DNA of 64,000 nucleotides, taken from the NCBI GenBank assembly GCA_930367215.1, contig OV884060.1, positions 178,447,253 through 178,511,252 of the forward strand, read 5' to 3'. Numbering within the stretch: position 1 is the stretch's first letter; each line of letters starts with the position of its first letter. Shown here one piece after another: positions 32,471 through 43,363 of this stretch. The notes under the pieces were generated by a model. It was given only the letters and a program-made list of their open reading frames with translations, made no database searches and was not told where the DNA came from. Origin of the DNA: Pollenia angustigena. Lineage: Eukaryota; Arthropoda; Insecta; Diptera; Polleniidae. A program made the translations under genes and the position numbers.

Positions 32471-33341
32471 GTGCGTTTCCGTACTTTTACAGTAAAATGC
32501 AGTAAATGAGTAAACTGAAAAATTTGCTCTCACAAAAAGCTGTTGTCCAAAAAAGTACGCGAACGCAAAATTTTTAAAAATTCGTAAAATAAAGGCAACA
32601 AACAGCTGACGGCAAATAATTGAAGTGTTGACAAATATTGACACTTTTGACTACTTAACTCGTTTTCTTATCGGTACTCGATTAAATACTTTTTATAGCA
32701 CGAACATTTTTGGAAAATACAAACAAACTATTTTATGTAATCTTTCATATTTGTTTGTTTTTTTTATTTTATTTTATTTGATTTTACTAATTTGTAGCGG
32801 CTTAAACTATTTAAAAGAACCCCGGTAGGCAAGCTAGTAGTGAGCTAGTCTATCAACCTCGGGGTTGCGGGTTCGATTCCCGCCAGAGACTCTGGTTTCT
32901 TTCCTGCAGACAAGCGTAAAGCTTCGCGGGGATTAGCATAGGAATAAAGAAAAATAAATTTTTTTTGCTATTGATTACTTAATTACCCAAATACTTCACA
33001 CTTTTACAACTCTAAGAAATTAACATAACAAAAAAAATTTCAAAAGTTTGCATTTAGCCAAATAAATGCTTCACAAACAAGTTTAATTAGTTAATATTTA
33101 TTCACTCTTTGTTTTGGTTTAATTTTTATTTCAACTTTTCTTTTATTTAACAATTTTTGCACAACTGGTATGCTTTTTATTTGTTACTTTTGTTTGTTTA
33201 CCTTTTGAAACATATGTTTTTTTGATTTACTAAATTTTACTGCAGTAAAAATTTTTAAATACTCAGACAAGAACGCAATTTCGTAAAATGCAGTAAAGTT
33301 TAGTAAAAAATAGTAAAAGCTTTTGTGTTCTCGAACGCAAC
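32471..33341. mobile_element. TIR element family 4, copy 1, with SINE inside
   Basis: Left GTGCGTTTCCGTACTTTTAC, right inverse GTTGCGTTCGAGAACACAAA, plus inverted 'ACTGCATTTTACGAA' blocks. About 300 bp at the left and 250 bp at the right match 49789-50612 closely. A tRNA-like SINE (32818-32960) and anonymous sequence occupy the centre. Confidence 0.65.
32818..32960 (+). mobile_element. tRNA-like SINE, second type
   Basis: A B-box context GCGGGTTCGATTCCCGC (perfect T-arm) is preceded about 40 bp upstream by an A-box-like 'TAGTGAGCTAGTCTATC'. A short body (CAGAGACTCTGGTTTC) and AT-rich end follow. It is not a clean cloverleaf, so a SINE or tRNA relic is likelier than a working tRNA gene. Confidence 0.5.
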
Positions 33342-33360
33342 TAATATAAAACAATCAACA

Positions 33361-34500
33361 ATAAATTCGATGAGGTCAATGTTGAACAGATCAAGAAAGT
33401 GTTTGGCAAATTAGATCTGCTGACTGCAGGAAATAAAGCCGAGTTGCAGAAAAGATTAATCGATGAATTCTAGCGACGCAACATTGATATCGCAGAACCA
33501 AGCAACATGGATCTTTAGTGGAGAAAATGGTAAACATTTTCGCAGAAACTTCTAGAACCATCCAAGCCAAAGTTCAAGAGAATTCTGGAATACCCCACGA
33601 GAAACTTTAGGCTACTAATGAAAAACTTGAGCAGCTTGAAAACATTTCGTCTGTTAAACGAGACAAAAATAAATACAATGATAAAAAAAAACTTCTATAT
33701 ACTGAAGAGCAGTAAAGGTAGTGATTTAGGGAATTGACTTATGTGTGGACCCAGATGAAATAAAACGTTTTTAGAATAGAAGGGATTTAAATTTGATCAA
33801 TATTTAAAATAGGGAAAATATCCCCAACCACTATTTCGAGTGGAGTTAGGACCCGGCGACGTAAAGCTGAAAAAACGAAACGCATCCTATTTACAGTTTG
33901 AAATAAATCATGTACAGAAGAATCACGATAGAGGGAAACCGTACAAAAGAAATGGTCCCATTCAACGTGTGAACTGCTAGGAACTTGGTCATACTAAGGA
34001 CTACTGCTAATTACCCCCTGTTTGCATCGTATATGGAGAATTTCATGGTACAGTTCTGTGCGATTAGTATAAAAACGATCCCAAAGTAAAAAAAAAATTA
34101 GCAAATGTGGCGATAACCACACTGCCAACTATAGAGAATACCCTGTATACTCTATCGTCAAGAGCTGGGTCTCACTGAAACCTAAAAGCAGGTAGCAAAT
34201 CAAAAAAACACTAATGACATTCAGATACCGCTAACGTCTTTAAATCGAATCATATGCCAATGCAATTCGCTTTACTAAGTAATGATGAAACTCCCGTTTC
34301 TAATTTAAGTCGACTAGCAAAAATCTATGGAGACACATGTTCATAAGTGCAAACAGCAAACAATTTAATGGACACAATGGGTAATATGATGCAGGAAATG
34401 TTGCGAATGCAATCGATCGATTTTATTGCAAGCTGTAATTAAAAAGCCAAGAACTATTAAACAATTTGTTTCTGGAACGCAAACGGCATCCGCCAACATA
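33361..34500 (+). pseudogene. Jockey-type LINE ORF1 (gag), decayed
   Basis: Frameshifted pieces: near 33361 'VEQIKKVFGKLDLLTAGNKA' resembles a SAP-like N-terminus; 33980-34080 gives 'ELGHTKDYC' and 'CIVYGEFHGT'; 34100-34190 gives 'KCGDNHTANYREYPVY'. The C-G-x-N-H-x-A-N-Y-R motif is the gag zinc-knuckle signature of jockey-clade elements (nucleic acid binding). Many stops. It is the 5' part of the same relic as 36262-38093. Confidence 0.6.
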
Positions 34501-34607
34501 AAAATTAACTAGAATAATTTCTTAATAATTAACAAATTGATGTCATAAAGGTTTCTGAAATTCATTTGACTTCAATAAATGCGTTTGAAATCAATGGATA
34601 TATACTA

Positions 34608-35123
34608 AAGGATGGTCCAGCCAAAACGCACGATGTTTATTGTCAATAAAACAAAAAAATTTAAGAGAATTTTCTAAATATTTTTTTTTTTATTCAGGAA
34701 GGATCTATGACAGTAACGTGTGAAATAAAATATCGGCCAAATGCTCACCACAGCTTTGGTAAAATACCTCTATTCGATGGTCCATATTTCAATGACTGAT
34801 ACATAATTGAGGTCGCTAATGTGCCCAAATATCTCGATCTTTAGCTCTTGAATTGTTCTGATCTAATTGGCGTGCCCTTTTCCTTTTAAATATCCCCAAA
34901 GAAAGAAGTCCAAAAAATCCACGAAATCCGCGAAATACATTTTGATCTGAAAGCCCATTTTTGTAAAAGGCTTCACAAATCTTAACGCGCTGTTCAATTA
35001 TGAATCTCTCCATGGTTGAATATGTCAAACACTGAAATAAAGAAATGTCAAATATAGTTCAAAAAACTTGAAGTTAAGGTCTCACTCCCAATTAAAATCG
35101 TGCATTATGGATGGACCGCCCTT
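34608..35123 (-). mobile_element. Mariner deletion derivative, TA target
   Basis: TA on both sides; ends AAGGATGGTCCAGCCAAAAC and inverse AAGGGCGGTCCATCCATAAT. 516 bp. The interior encodes only a transposase N-terminus. Confidence 0.65.
34816..35028 (-). pseudogene. Mariner transposase N-terminal fragment
   Basis: 70 codons beginning 'MTYSTMERFIIEQRVKICEA' then 'FYKNGLSDQNVFRGF': the 'F...QRV.I.E.FY.NG' start of the mariner helix-turn-helix DNA-binding domain. The rest of the protein is lost to an internal deletion. Confidence 0.6.
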
Positions 35124-35434
35124 TATATGATACCAAGGACCCTCGAGACAGAGCTCCACTGGATCTGCCACTTTGATAAAGCTCGAATCAAACACTACGT
35201 AACACATTAGCTCCCAATAATCCCGTTTGGGAACATGCACAAATAATTGAATTAATAAAATTATATTTTTCGAAAATCTTTTAAATAAACATTAGGCGCT
35301 AATTTGTTAATGTATTATCATTGTGAAGATTATCTGCAAGCAACGCACTTTTGTGTTGAAGAGCTAAATCGAAATATAGTAATTTCATTTTTATACTCTC
35401 CACCTAGATTTTCAATGTCAGAAAGCCAATATTA
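35124..35434. other. Spacer between two mariners
   Basis: Probably decayed LINE sequence between ORF1 and the endonuclease; no frame longer than 40 codons and no motif recognised. Confidence 0.3.
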
Positions 35435-36259
35435 ATGGGTGATTTTTTAGCTTTTATCTTTTTGGCAACACTGGTTTAAACAGCTGACGCACGTTCAGTT
35501 TGGTCTATAATTTAACCATGAATCGTCTTACAAACGAACAACGCTTGCAAATTACTGAATTTTATTATCAAAATGCGTGCTCTGTTAAGAAAGTTCATCG
35601 CACGCTTCTTTCATTGTATGGTCAGTTTAATCGACCCACTGAAGCGGCTATTGGGGCTATTGTGACTAAATTTTGCACCAAATTTACATTGTTGGACATT
35701 AAACCACCAACACGCCTACGTAGAGTGCGAAGTGAAGAAAATATCGCAGCTGTATCGGCCATTGTTAAAGATGACCATCAATTATCGATTCGTCGCCGTG
35801 AATGTGAATGGTAAGCGTGAGATGATATCCGACTTTTTTTGCCCAAAATGCAAGAGCTTGACTTGCATGACATGTTCAACAAGACGGTGCAACATGCCAC
35901 ACAGCACGTTTGGGACTTGGCCGCCTAGATCGTGCGATTTAACGCCTTTAGACTATTTTTTGTTGGGCTACGTTAAAGCTCATGTCTATACACACATGCC
36001 CGCTTCAATTGACGCATTGGAAGACACCATTGAAGCATTTATTCAGGAGATACCGGCCGAAATGTTGGAAAGAGTATGCCAAAATTTGTCTAAGCGAATG
36101 GACCATTTGAGGTGCAGTCACGGTCAACATTTGCATGAAATAATCTTCAAATTTATTGTATGGACCGTACTATCGATTCAAATAAAGATTTTAAGCATTT
36201 TTATGAATTTTATATGTTTTTTTTTTTAACTTTCCTATAGCTCTTAAAAAATCACCCGA
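35435..36259 (+). mobile_element. Mariner element, internally deleted, TA target
   Basis: TA at 35433-35434 and 36260-36261; ends ATGGGTGATTTTTTA and inverse TCGGGTGATTTTTTA. 825 bp instead of about 1.3 kb. Confidence 0.75.
35518..36229 (+). pseudogene. Mariner-family transposase, deleted and frameshifted
   Basis: ATG at 35518 gives 'MNRLTNEQRLQITEFYYQNA' then 'VKKVHRTLLSLYGQFNRPTE' and 'FTLLDIKPPTRLRRVRSEEN' (HTH DNA-binding domain). It stops at about 35812, where the first catalytic region is deleted. Near 35870-35915 a second frame reads 'QQDGATCHTAR' (the second catalytic Asp motif), and a third reads 'PPRSCDLTPLDYFLLGYVKA' (the third acidic position, D-x-x-P-x-D-Y/F) through 'AEMLERVCQNLSKRMDHLRC'. 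At least two frameshifts and a 5'-central deletion make it non-functional; it could still be a source of N-terminal fragments. Confidence 0.8.
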
Positions 36260-36261
36260 TA

Positions 36262-37107
36262 TAAATATTATAAATTATAAATAAATTATAAATGTTTCCT
36301 GGCTGCTTTGGGTGGACTTATAACACCAAAGAGTCGTGTTTTGTTAACTACAATTTATAAAATGGATTTAAATGTGGCCCCGAAGGGACAACCAACATAT
36401 TGACCTACTGATCAGCAAGAAACTCTAGATGCTATTGATTTTGTCGTGTTTAAAACACATCCCCATAGAAATGCTTCCTTAGAATTATCTTTCGACCACA
36501 TACCCACAATTTTAACTATAATGAACCCAAATAGTATTGTATGTCCGTCTGGTTACTTAGCGACGTCAGCCATACAAATAAATTGTTTAAAATATAAAAA
36601 ATATCTCAGTACCTATTGCACAGAAAATATTCCGCTTAGTACACCGGAGAATGTATTTATTATTATTATTATTAATTTCCCGTATTTCCTAGGTGGAACA
36701 TAGGGCCTCAACAAACAAGTTAAAATTCGGTTTGTCTAATGCCATAGCCTTAATTTCACGCCAAGTACGCCCTGCAGCTAGTCCCTCAGATTCAACCAGT
36801 CTTCTCCATGTATTAGCAGGTCTTCCCTTTCTTCACCGGAGAATGTGGGTCTCTCTATTGTTAATTCAAACTAGCTGTTCAACATTCCTGTATAACCCCA
36901 AAAAGCGTCTCTTGACTGAAAAAAGGAGAGTTGGAACAGAGTGGCAATTGTATTGAAAGAGTGCACAGAAAGGCTAAGAAAGTTACTGCAGTCTTAGAAA
37001 ACAGCATCCCTGGATAAATATTTTAATGAACTTAATGCAACTCCACAATCAGACTACTCATTCTGACCTGCAGCTAGAAATCTTAAAAGGACCAGGGGGC
37101 TTATGAT
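36262..37107 (+). pseudogene. Jockey LINE ORF2, endonuclease part, decayed
   Basis: Around 36365-36450 frames read 'GQPTYWPTDQQ' and 'TLDAIDFVVFK', then 'SLELSFDHIPTILTI', which match the C-terminal half of the apurinic-type endonuclease ('G.PTYWP.......DLIDF', 'SSDH.P'). It continues 'LSTPENV' into 'NSN' and beyond after a 179-bp insertion with 13-bp target duplication. The endonuclease nicks target DNA for retrotransposition. Frameshifts and stops throughout. Confidence 0.6.
36655..36833 (-). mobile_element. LINE 3' tail insertion with (ATT)n end and 13-bp TSD
   Basis: CACCGGAGAATGT is exactly duplicated at 36642-36654 and 36834-36846. The minus strand reads 'GRPANTWRRLVESEGLAAGR' and 'TWREIKAMALDKPNFNLFVE' then 'ALCST' and a stop, the usual C-terminus of RTE/CR1-like endonuclease-RT proteins ('RP.GRP..WRR.V'), followed by an (ATT)n tail. 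Heavily 5'-truncated. Confidence 0.88.
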
Positions 37108-37455
37108 GGCAGTCGTGTTCGAATACTTTTTCGATTCGAAAGTCTGGGATCACACTATGAAAGTTTTCTTTCAGAAAGTCTGAGTATATGGGTGAGAAAG
37201 GAAAAAGGTACAGCAGGTTCTCTTCCCCTCTCACCAATAAACTCAGACTTTCTGAAAGAAAACTTTCATAGTGTGAACCCAGACAAAGCAATTTTATTTC
37301 TTATTCTTTCTGTCGATACTGAAGGAATCGAAATAAGTTTTTTAGTGTTGTAAAGCGTTTATTTGAGTTTTCACAACACTGAAAAAATAATTTCGATTAG
37401 TGCAGTATTGACTGAAATAAAATTGCTTTTGAAAAAGTATTCGATCCCGACTGCC
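37108..37455. mobile_element. MITE with GGCAGTCG ends and inner hairpin
   Basis: Left GGCAGTCGTGTTCGAATACT, right inverse GGCAGTCGGGATCGAATACT. A second inverted pair inside (37135-37180 with 37240-37285, 'AAAGTTTTCTTTCAGAAAGT') indicates a nested smaller element. Confidence 0.7.
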
Positions 37456-38093
37456 CAGTTATCTCTAAATCACCATTAAGAAACTGGAATGGAAGTTGGG
37501 CAAGAAACGATATTGAAAAAGGAAATCTGTTTGTTTAACATTTGAAAAACGTATTTACCCCAAATATATCTCACGATATAGCAGTCAAGTTACCGCCTGT
37601 TAATGTTCGAGCAGCTATTCCCCTATGATTTGAGATAAGAGAAATCGAAAAGGCTATTTTTGATTTAAACCCTAAGAAGGCCGCTGGGTTTAATAAGATC
37701 AGATCCAAAATGCTTTAAGAGCTCCTTCGCTAAGCTACGAAAATCATTCTTTTTATTTTTAATGCTATGTTACGCTTTGAATACTACTCTCAAGAATTAC
37801 CATGATACCAAAACAAGGAAAAGATCATACAAAAGTGGTAATATAAGACGTTTAGCTCATTATTTAATATATCAAAGCCATTTGAGAAACTGTTAGAATT
37901 AAAATTAACCCTGATTTTATATGAAAATACATATGTAGAGATATTGCAAACCATCAATTCGGTTTCAGAAGAAAACACAGCACGATTGAACAAACCCATG
38001 GAATAGTAAACTTCATAAAAAAAGCCTTTGAAGAAGGAAAATATTGCCCTGCACTCTTCATTGACGTTTTGCAAGCTTTTAATAAAGTCCATA
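37456..38093 (+). pseudogene. Jockey LINE ORF2, reverse transcriptase part, decayed
   Basis: Pieces in several frames: near 37655 'EIEKAIFDLNPKKAAGFNKI' (motif 0), then at 37945-38090 a clean stretch 'ANHQFGFRRKHSTIEQTHGI' followed by 'VNFIKKAFEEGKYCPALFID' and 'VLQAFNKVHK' (motifs 2a and A, with the catalytic Asp in F-I-D). The element breaks off at 38093. Similar to, but more decayed than, the jockey RT at 25696. Confidence 0.72.
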
Positions 38094-38384
38094 AATGTGG
38101 ATATGTACTTTGTAATATATTATTAATACCAATTTTAATAAAGTATGTAGTAGCTTTAAAATATTTGACTTCGATTTTAATTTTTTTGAATAATTTTTGA
38201 GCATTCTTTGTAAAAACTTGAACAAATAAATATCTTTTATTATGTATTAATATCGTTGCTCACATAAGTGCTTAAAACATCAATTGAAGCTTAACGCACT
38301 GGCAGGACATAAAATAGCGTATTAGAATAAGATTTCATTAATTACTCTGTGCTAATTGAAGAAACTGTCTAGCGGGGCACCCGT
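38094..38384. other. AT-rich spacer
   Basis: No frame, repeat pair or motif recognised. Confidence 0.3.
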
Positions 38385-40769
38385 CGCACATAGGGGTTTT
38401 TTGCCAATCTAGCCGGACATTACTTTTTGTTTTAGCTTATATTGCTTCTTAAAAGTTATTGAGTGCCCCTAGATCGATGAAACTTGGCAGAAATATGTGA
38501 TATTGTCATAGGCAGGTAAACCTAAAAAATAAATAAAATCGGACCAAGGAGGAAAATGTTCCCCCTAGAAGAACTAATCCAACCTCTGAAAAATGCAATT
38601 TTTTTTAAACTTTTCCCATACTTTTGTTTGGCAAATGCAACTTTTAACGTCGGCGAAAGTTAAAAAACCTAAAATAAGACCCATGAGATCGTAAAATTAC
38701 ACTTTTCGCCCCCCGCCCCCTTTTGAGGGCGGTTACATAAAATAATATTTAAAAAAAATGTAAATATTAAAAGAAATAGATTACTAACGCCTTAATACTA
38801 TAAAAATTAAATTTTTGAACTTTAATGGGTAGGGGGAGATATCCCTCCAAACACCCCCCCCCCCCCCCGGAACGACCCTGTAAAATTTTTTTTTTTTTTT
38901 GCTAATTTCCAAAACATATTAATTTTTAAGATTTTATGTGACTTTTATATATTTTATAGTATTTAATTTATCTGAAAATAATTAATATATTCGTAATAAT
39001 AACTTATTTATAATAGTAACAGCAAATTTTATTTAAAATAATAACAACTAATTTATTTAAAATAACTTCTCTTTTGCACTAAGATGATGATGAGTGCCAT
39101 GGTTCTTATTCGTCTGCTTCTTCAAAATCCTCTTCTGAATCTGAATTCTCTTCAGAGCCAAGTACAGGTGGAAGCATAAAAGAAATTGCTTCTTTCGTAA
39201 AGGGTAGTGACTTTTTTTTTGGAGTTGGTCTTATACTAGTAATCAGTGGGTCAGAACTGAGCAAAAGTCTATTTATAACATCTTTGTTACACTGAACCCT
39301 CGAAAACTTTCTAGCAAAATTCTGCCTGTAAAGACGAAAATGTTTATTTCGTGCCTCAGACGCTTCTTCTGATAATAGCCCGATAGGCAACAATGCCTCA
39401 CTCATTACAGTTGCGCCATGTACTAAAATCTTGTGCATTGTAGGTGTCATAGGATGCCAGGGATATAGAGTAACGTAAAGTTTTGCAGTGTCTAAGCAAT
39501 AATTGGCAAACTCGTGCAAATGGATTTTGTGACCACTTGTAATTACTTCAATAATAACTTTGATCCGGTAGATGAAATCCAATGCAATTCCAGTTATTTC
39601 TGCAGCTAATTCAGGATTGGAAAAAAATCGTCTGCTGGTGTTACCATCGTTGCTGTTTCCAAATCCAGTCTTCGGTACATCCACTATTAGCCCTAATTCA
39701 CTTCTAAATTTTTCTTGGATAGTTTTTTTCCTCTCATTAACAATAGTTTTGTCCTCATCCGATCTTAATTGCCACTTTTTTACTGTGAGTTTATACGATA
39801 GGTGTAAAATGCTCTCAAATAGACGAATTCTGGCGTGCAAAGTAGATAATCAGAAAGAAAGTGCATCTACGTCTATATCCCTTTTGATTTTCAAATTGCT
39901 AAATTCGATTGTTAAATTGTTAAATGACGAAAGGGTTTCTATCATATGTACCTATGCAAGATGAGCAAAAACAGAAAAAAGGTAAAAAAATTTGTTTGCT
40001 CTATTAAATAACGTCCTTTAGCGGCCGCACATGTGGTTAAAACCCGTTACTTACTGTTTCGCACATCCCTTTTTTTACACAGGTAATATTAGGCTTATAT
40101 GTAATAATTTAAATAAAAACCATCTACGTACAACCAAAACATTTTATGACTGACGAAAGGGTTTCTATCATATGTACCTATGCAAGATGAGCAAAAACAG
40201 AAAAAAGGTGAAATTTTCAAAAAATCATAAAAAAAAATGGCGCAACAACGCGCAACGTTTTTTTTTTTGAATTTAAAAGTAGAGATTTCAAATTTTATCG
40301 TGATGTATAAAATTTTTAAGAACTCAGCGGAACTCACCTTCAAAAACCTTTTAAATTTTTTTTTTTTACAAAAAAGTGAACAAAAAAATCGTTTTTTTTA
40401 ATTTCGTACTAATTTTTTTATCATAAAAAATTCAAATAAAATTTTTCTAAAAATTTTCATAATTAGCTGTTTATATAGTCTTTCACAGAAAAAAAAATTC
40501 AATGTAAAATCTTTATTCGTTTATCTACAAAAAAATATATTGTAAACCTCCCAAAACCGTAAAAAGTCAATGAACACGCATGCAATTTAATCAACTTTCC
40601 TGGTTTTAACAGTGTCCCAAAACCACAAATCTCAAGCAAAAGACTTGAAAATTCACTATACGATGCAGAACTTTGTTGTCTGTCGAGCTGCGTACTTAAA
40701 TTTTTCCATTTCTTAAAAAAAATTTTTTGCTTAATGTCCGGCTAGATTGGCAAAAAACCCCTATGTGCG
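38385..40769. mobile_element. DNA element with 38-bp perfect inverted ends
   Basis: CGCACATAGGGGTTTTTTGC continuing 'CAATCTAGCCGGACATTA' at 38385-38422 is perfectly mirrored at 40732-40769. 2.39 kb, with a 15-base C run (38854-38868) and a repeated 'GGGTTTCTATCATATGTACC' block (39936 and 40158). It carries the minus-strand frame at 39106-39946. I cannot assign the superfamily because no clear target duplication is visible. Confidence 0.75.
39106..39946 (-). pseudogene. Uncharacterised transposon protein, C-terminal part
   Basis: A 244-codon frame (39840-39106) reads 'LHARIRLFESILHLSYKL', 'RRFFSNPELAAEITGI', 'PWHPMTPTMHKILVHG' then 'LPIGLLSEEASEARNKHFRL' and 'FSRVQCNKDVINRLLLSSDP', ending in an acidic tail. 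I recognise these motifs from repetitive, uncharacterised arthropod proteins but not a named superfamily. Coding similarity continues upstream as 'IETLSSFNNLTIEFSNLK' and 'IKRDIDVDALSF' to about 39946, separated by TGA, with 'DYLLCTP' visible in another frame: a one-base shift. The N-terminal part is not seen. It fills the only coding span of the 38-bp-TIR element, so may derive from its transposase or an accessory protein. Confidence 0.55.
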
Positions 40770-40777
40770 TCGGTAAA

Positions 40778-41445
40778 ATTACAGTTTTTATACCCACATT
40801 ACAATAGTGGAGATGGTATTATGCATTTGTGCTGATGTGTGTAACGCCTTAAAAAGTGGTCCTAGACCCACCTTAAAGTATACCGATCTACTCAGAATCA
40901 CTTTCTGAGTCGAACCAACGATGTCCGTCCGGCTGGCTGGCAGGCTGGCTGGCTGTCCATGTAACCTTGTGCGCAAAGTACAGGTCGCAATTTTGGAGAT
41001 AATTTGATCAAATTTGGGTCATAGGTTCTTATTGGCACAAGGAAGAAGCCTATTGAAAACTATCAAACCGATTTTAATAAAATTTAAAACTTACATAAAA
41101 CCATATCTTCATGGACACAAAAGGGATGTATTTTTTAAAAAATAGGACCACGAGGGGAGATAGGGCCAATTTCTGGCTCTCAAACCGATTTTTATGAAAT
41201 TCAAAACATAGATAGATCCATATCTATAGGGACACATTAGCTATACAGTTTTTAAAAAATAGGACCTCAAGGGGAGGCAGGGGGCAATTTCTGCCTCTCA
41301 CAAACTTTAAAACCGATTTTCATGAAGTTTATAAACATAGATAAATTCATATTTACCTGGACACATAAGCATGATGTGTTTTTAAATACTGTGGTGTAGG
41401 GTATCGTATGGTCGGGCTTGACCGACTGTACTTTCTTACTTGTTT
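40778..41445 (-). repeat. Dispersed repeat R2, copy 2
   Basis: Minus-strand orientation of the 31556 repeat: 'CCCACATTACAATAGTGGAG' at the left, 'GATGTCCGTCCGGCTGGCTG', repeated 'AAACCGATTTT', and 'GGTCGGGCTTGACCGAC' at the right. Confidence 0.65.
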
Positions 41446-42285
41446 AGGTAAGCTCTTGTTTTGAAGATATGCCGTTATTTCGAAAACGGTATATCTCGTG
41501 TGTAATTTCTCGAAGTATTTATCGACAAAATATAAAATATCAATATTGTGTTCCCACAGTGAACATCTTTTCATAATAGGAAAAAATCATGATGAATATG
41601 TTTTTATAAAAAAAGGTAAAACAAACAATTTCGGGATTGACTGAACCCCGGTATTAAAAAATCTAATTCCCGGAATTCGGGATTTTTGGGATTGGTATTT
41701 AGGGATTGGCATCCGTAGTACATATTTATACTTGTTTACAACAATTGTACAATAAAACAAACAACAGGACAAAAGATAAAGACAAACAACTTGTTTACTA
41801 TACAACATTTGACAGTTTGTTTCACAAAACAAGCAAATAAAAAATAACCAGTTGCCTTTCCGAGACTAATTGCTATAAAAAATAAATTAATATTACACTA
41901 CCCTGTAGTAAATAAAATAGTCAGTTGCAAAAAACACTAACTATAAATTAACTTTTTTTTAAATGACTACAAATTGGTTTAAATGTCATGCAGATATCAA
42001 CCAAAAAGGCACACGTAAAACACAAATAAAAGCAAAATAAGTAAAACAAGCATGCCATGAAGTCAAATGAAAAAATATATACAAACATTTTAAAATAATT
42101 AAAAATTAAATCAATACAAATCTGTTTATGTACTAGCAATTATGTGGCGTATTTATTTCAGGACTACTATACATCATCATTTTGGGCAGTTTAATACAAA
42201 ATTTTCATAAATAATTATTTCTATATCAAAATATATGTATAAAGATGTGCATATGTATGTATGCATGTTTATACATATGTATGTA
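41446..42285. repeat. Patchwork of repeat fragments
   Basis: 41446-41520 resembles the 'GAGATATACCGTTATTTCG' repeat at 42780; 41630-41715 ('AATTCCCGGAATTCGGGATT') resembles 52270-52345 and 53290-53345; 41740-41830 is an inverse copy of 57120-57290. 41900-42280 has nothing recognised beyond 'ATGTATGT' simple sequence. Confidence 0.45.
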
Positions 42286-43363
42286 CATTAGACTGGTCGC
42301 AATTTTTTTTTTTTTTAAATTTACATGTTTGCGCTGCTTAAAATATGAGGTTTGGTGTAAGAAATCAAGTCCTAATTTTTCAGCTCAATCCGACGGTGCC
42401 TAGTCGTGCCAAGTGGGGCCCAAAGTTCCCCATTTTATAAAAAAAAAAACATCTTTTCTATCAGATCTTTATAGTAATACTAGTTGAAAAGCCGAAAATC
42501 AAAAATATGACTACGCTACAATCTTCGGCAGAGAAAGTACTTCAAGTGTGCCAAATTTCAGCTTCCTATGTCATCAGATGGCTTCAGAAAGTTGCGGAAA
42601 GAATAGGACATACATGCAAACATCCTGACATACTAAGAAATTATATATTGTATAGATAGATTAAAGTATTTGCTGTTTAATATTTTAGTATGATACGAAC
42701 GAAAGATTTTTAACTAATTTTAACTAATTCGGGGTCGCTGAATCCGGTGGTGCTAGCCGCTTTTTTAGGTTAGCTTTAGTTTTCGAGATATACCGTTATT
42801 TCGAAAATTAAGGATGTTGCACAACATATGTTCGCGCAACTCAAAAACGCTTTAGCTTATTGAAAAACTAAAAAAAACCGAAATTCGGCAATAAAATTTA
42901 CTTTAAGAAAGTTAAAACTTTTTTCTTCATATTGGCTTTGGTTTTCGAGATATACCGTTATTTCGAAAATTAGGGAGGTTGCACAACATATATTCGCGTA
43001 ACTCAAAAACGCTTTAGTTTATTGAAAAACAAAAAAAACCGAAATTCCGCAATAAAATTTACTTTAAGAAAGTTAAAACTTTTTTCTTTATATTGGCTTT
43101 GGTTTTCGAGATATACCGTTATTTCGAAAATTAAGGAGGTTGCACAACATACTTTTCAACTAGTAATACTATAAAGATCTGATAGAAAAGATGTTTTTTT
43201 ATCATATGGGGAACTTTGGGCCCCACTTGGCACGACTAGGCACCGTCGGATTGAGCTGAAAAATTAGGACTTGATTTCTTACACCAAACCTCATATTTAA
43301 AGCAGCGCAAACATTTAAATTTAAAAAAAAAAAAATCCCATACAAGATGCGACCAGTCTAATG
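42286..43363. mobile_element. Foldback element with about 206-bp inverted ends, TA target
   Basis: Arms 42286-42491 and 43152-43363 mirror each other at about 95%: 'CATTAGACTGGTCGCAA', 'GGGGCCCAAAGTTCCCCAT', 'CTTTATAGTAATACTAGTTG'. TA flanks both ends. The loop is mostly a tandem repeat (42779-43150). Confidence 0.82.
42779..43150. repeat. 162-bp tandem repeat, about 2.3 units
   Basis: Units start near 42782, 42944 and 43105 with 'TTCGAGATATACCGTTATTT'; each has 'GTTGCACAACATA' and 'CAAAAACGCTTTAG'. Confidence 0.8.

Noticed and set aside
32625..32828. 67-codon frame shared with 49939-50172
   Set aside because: Identical peptides arise because both lie in copies of the same non-coding TIR element; no domain and no conserved start context.
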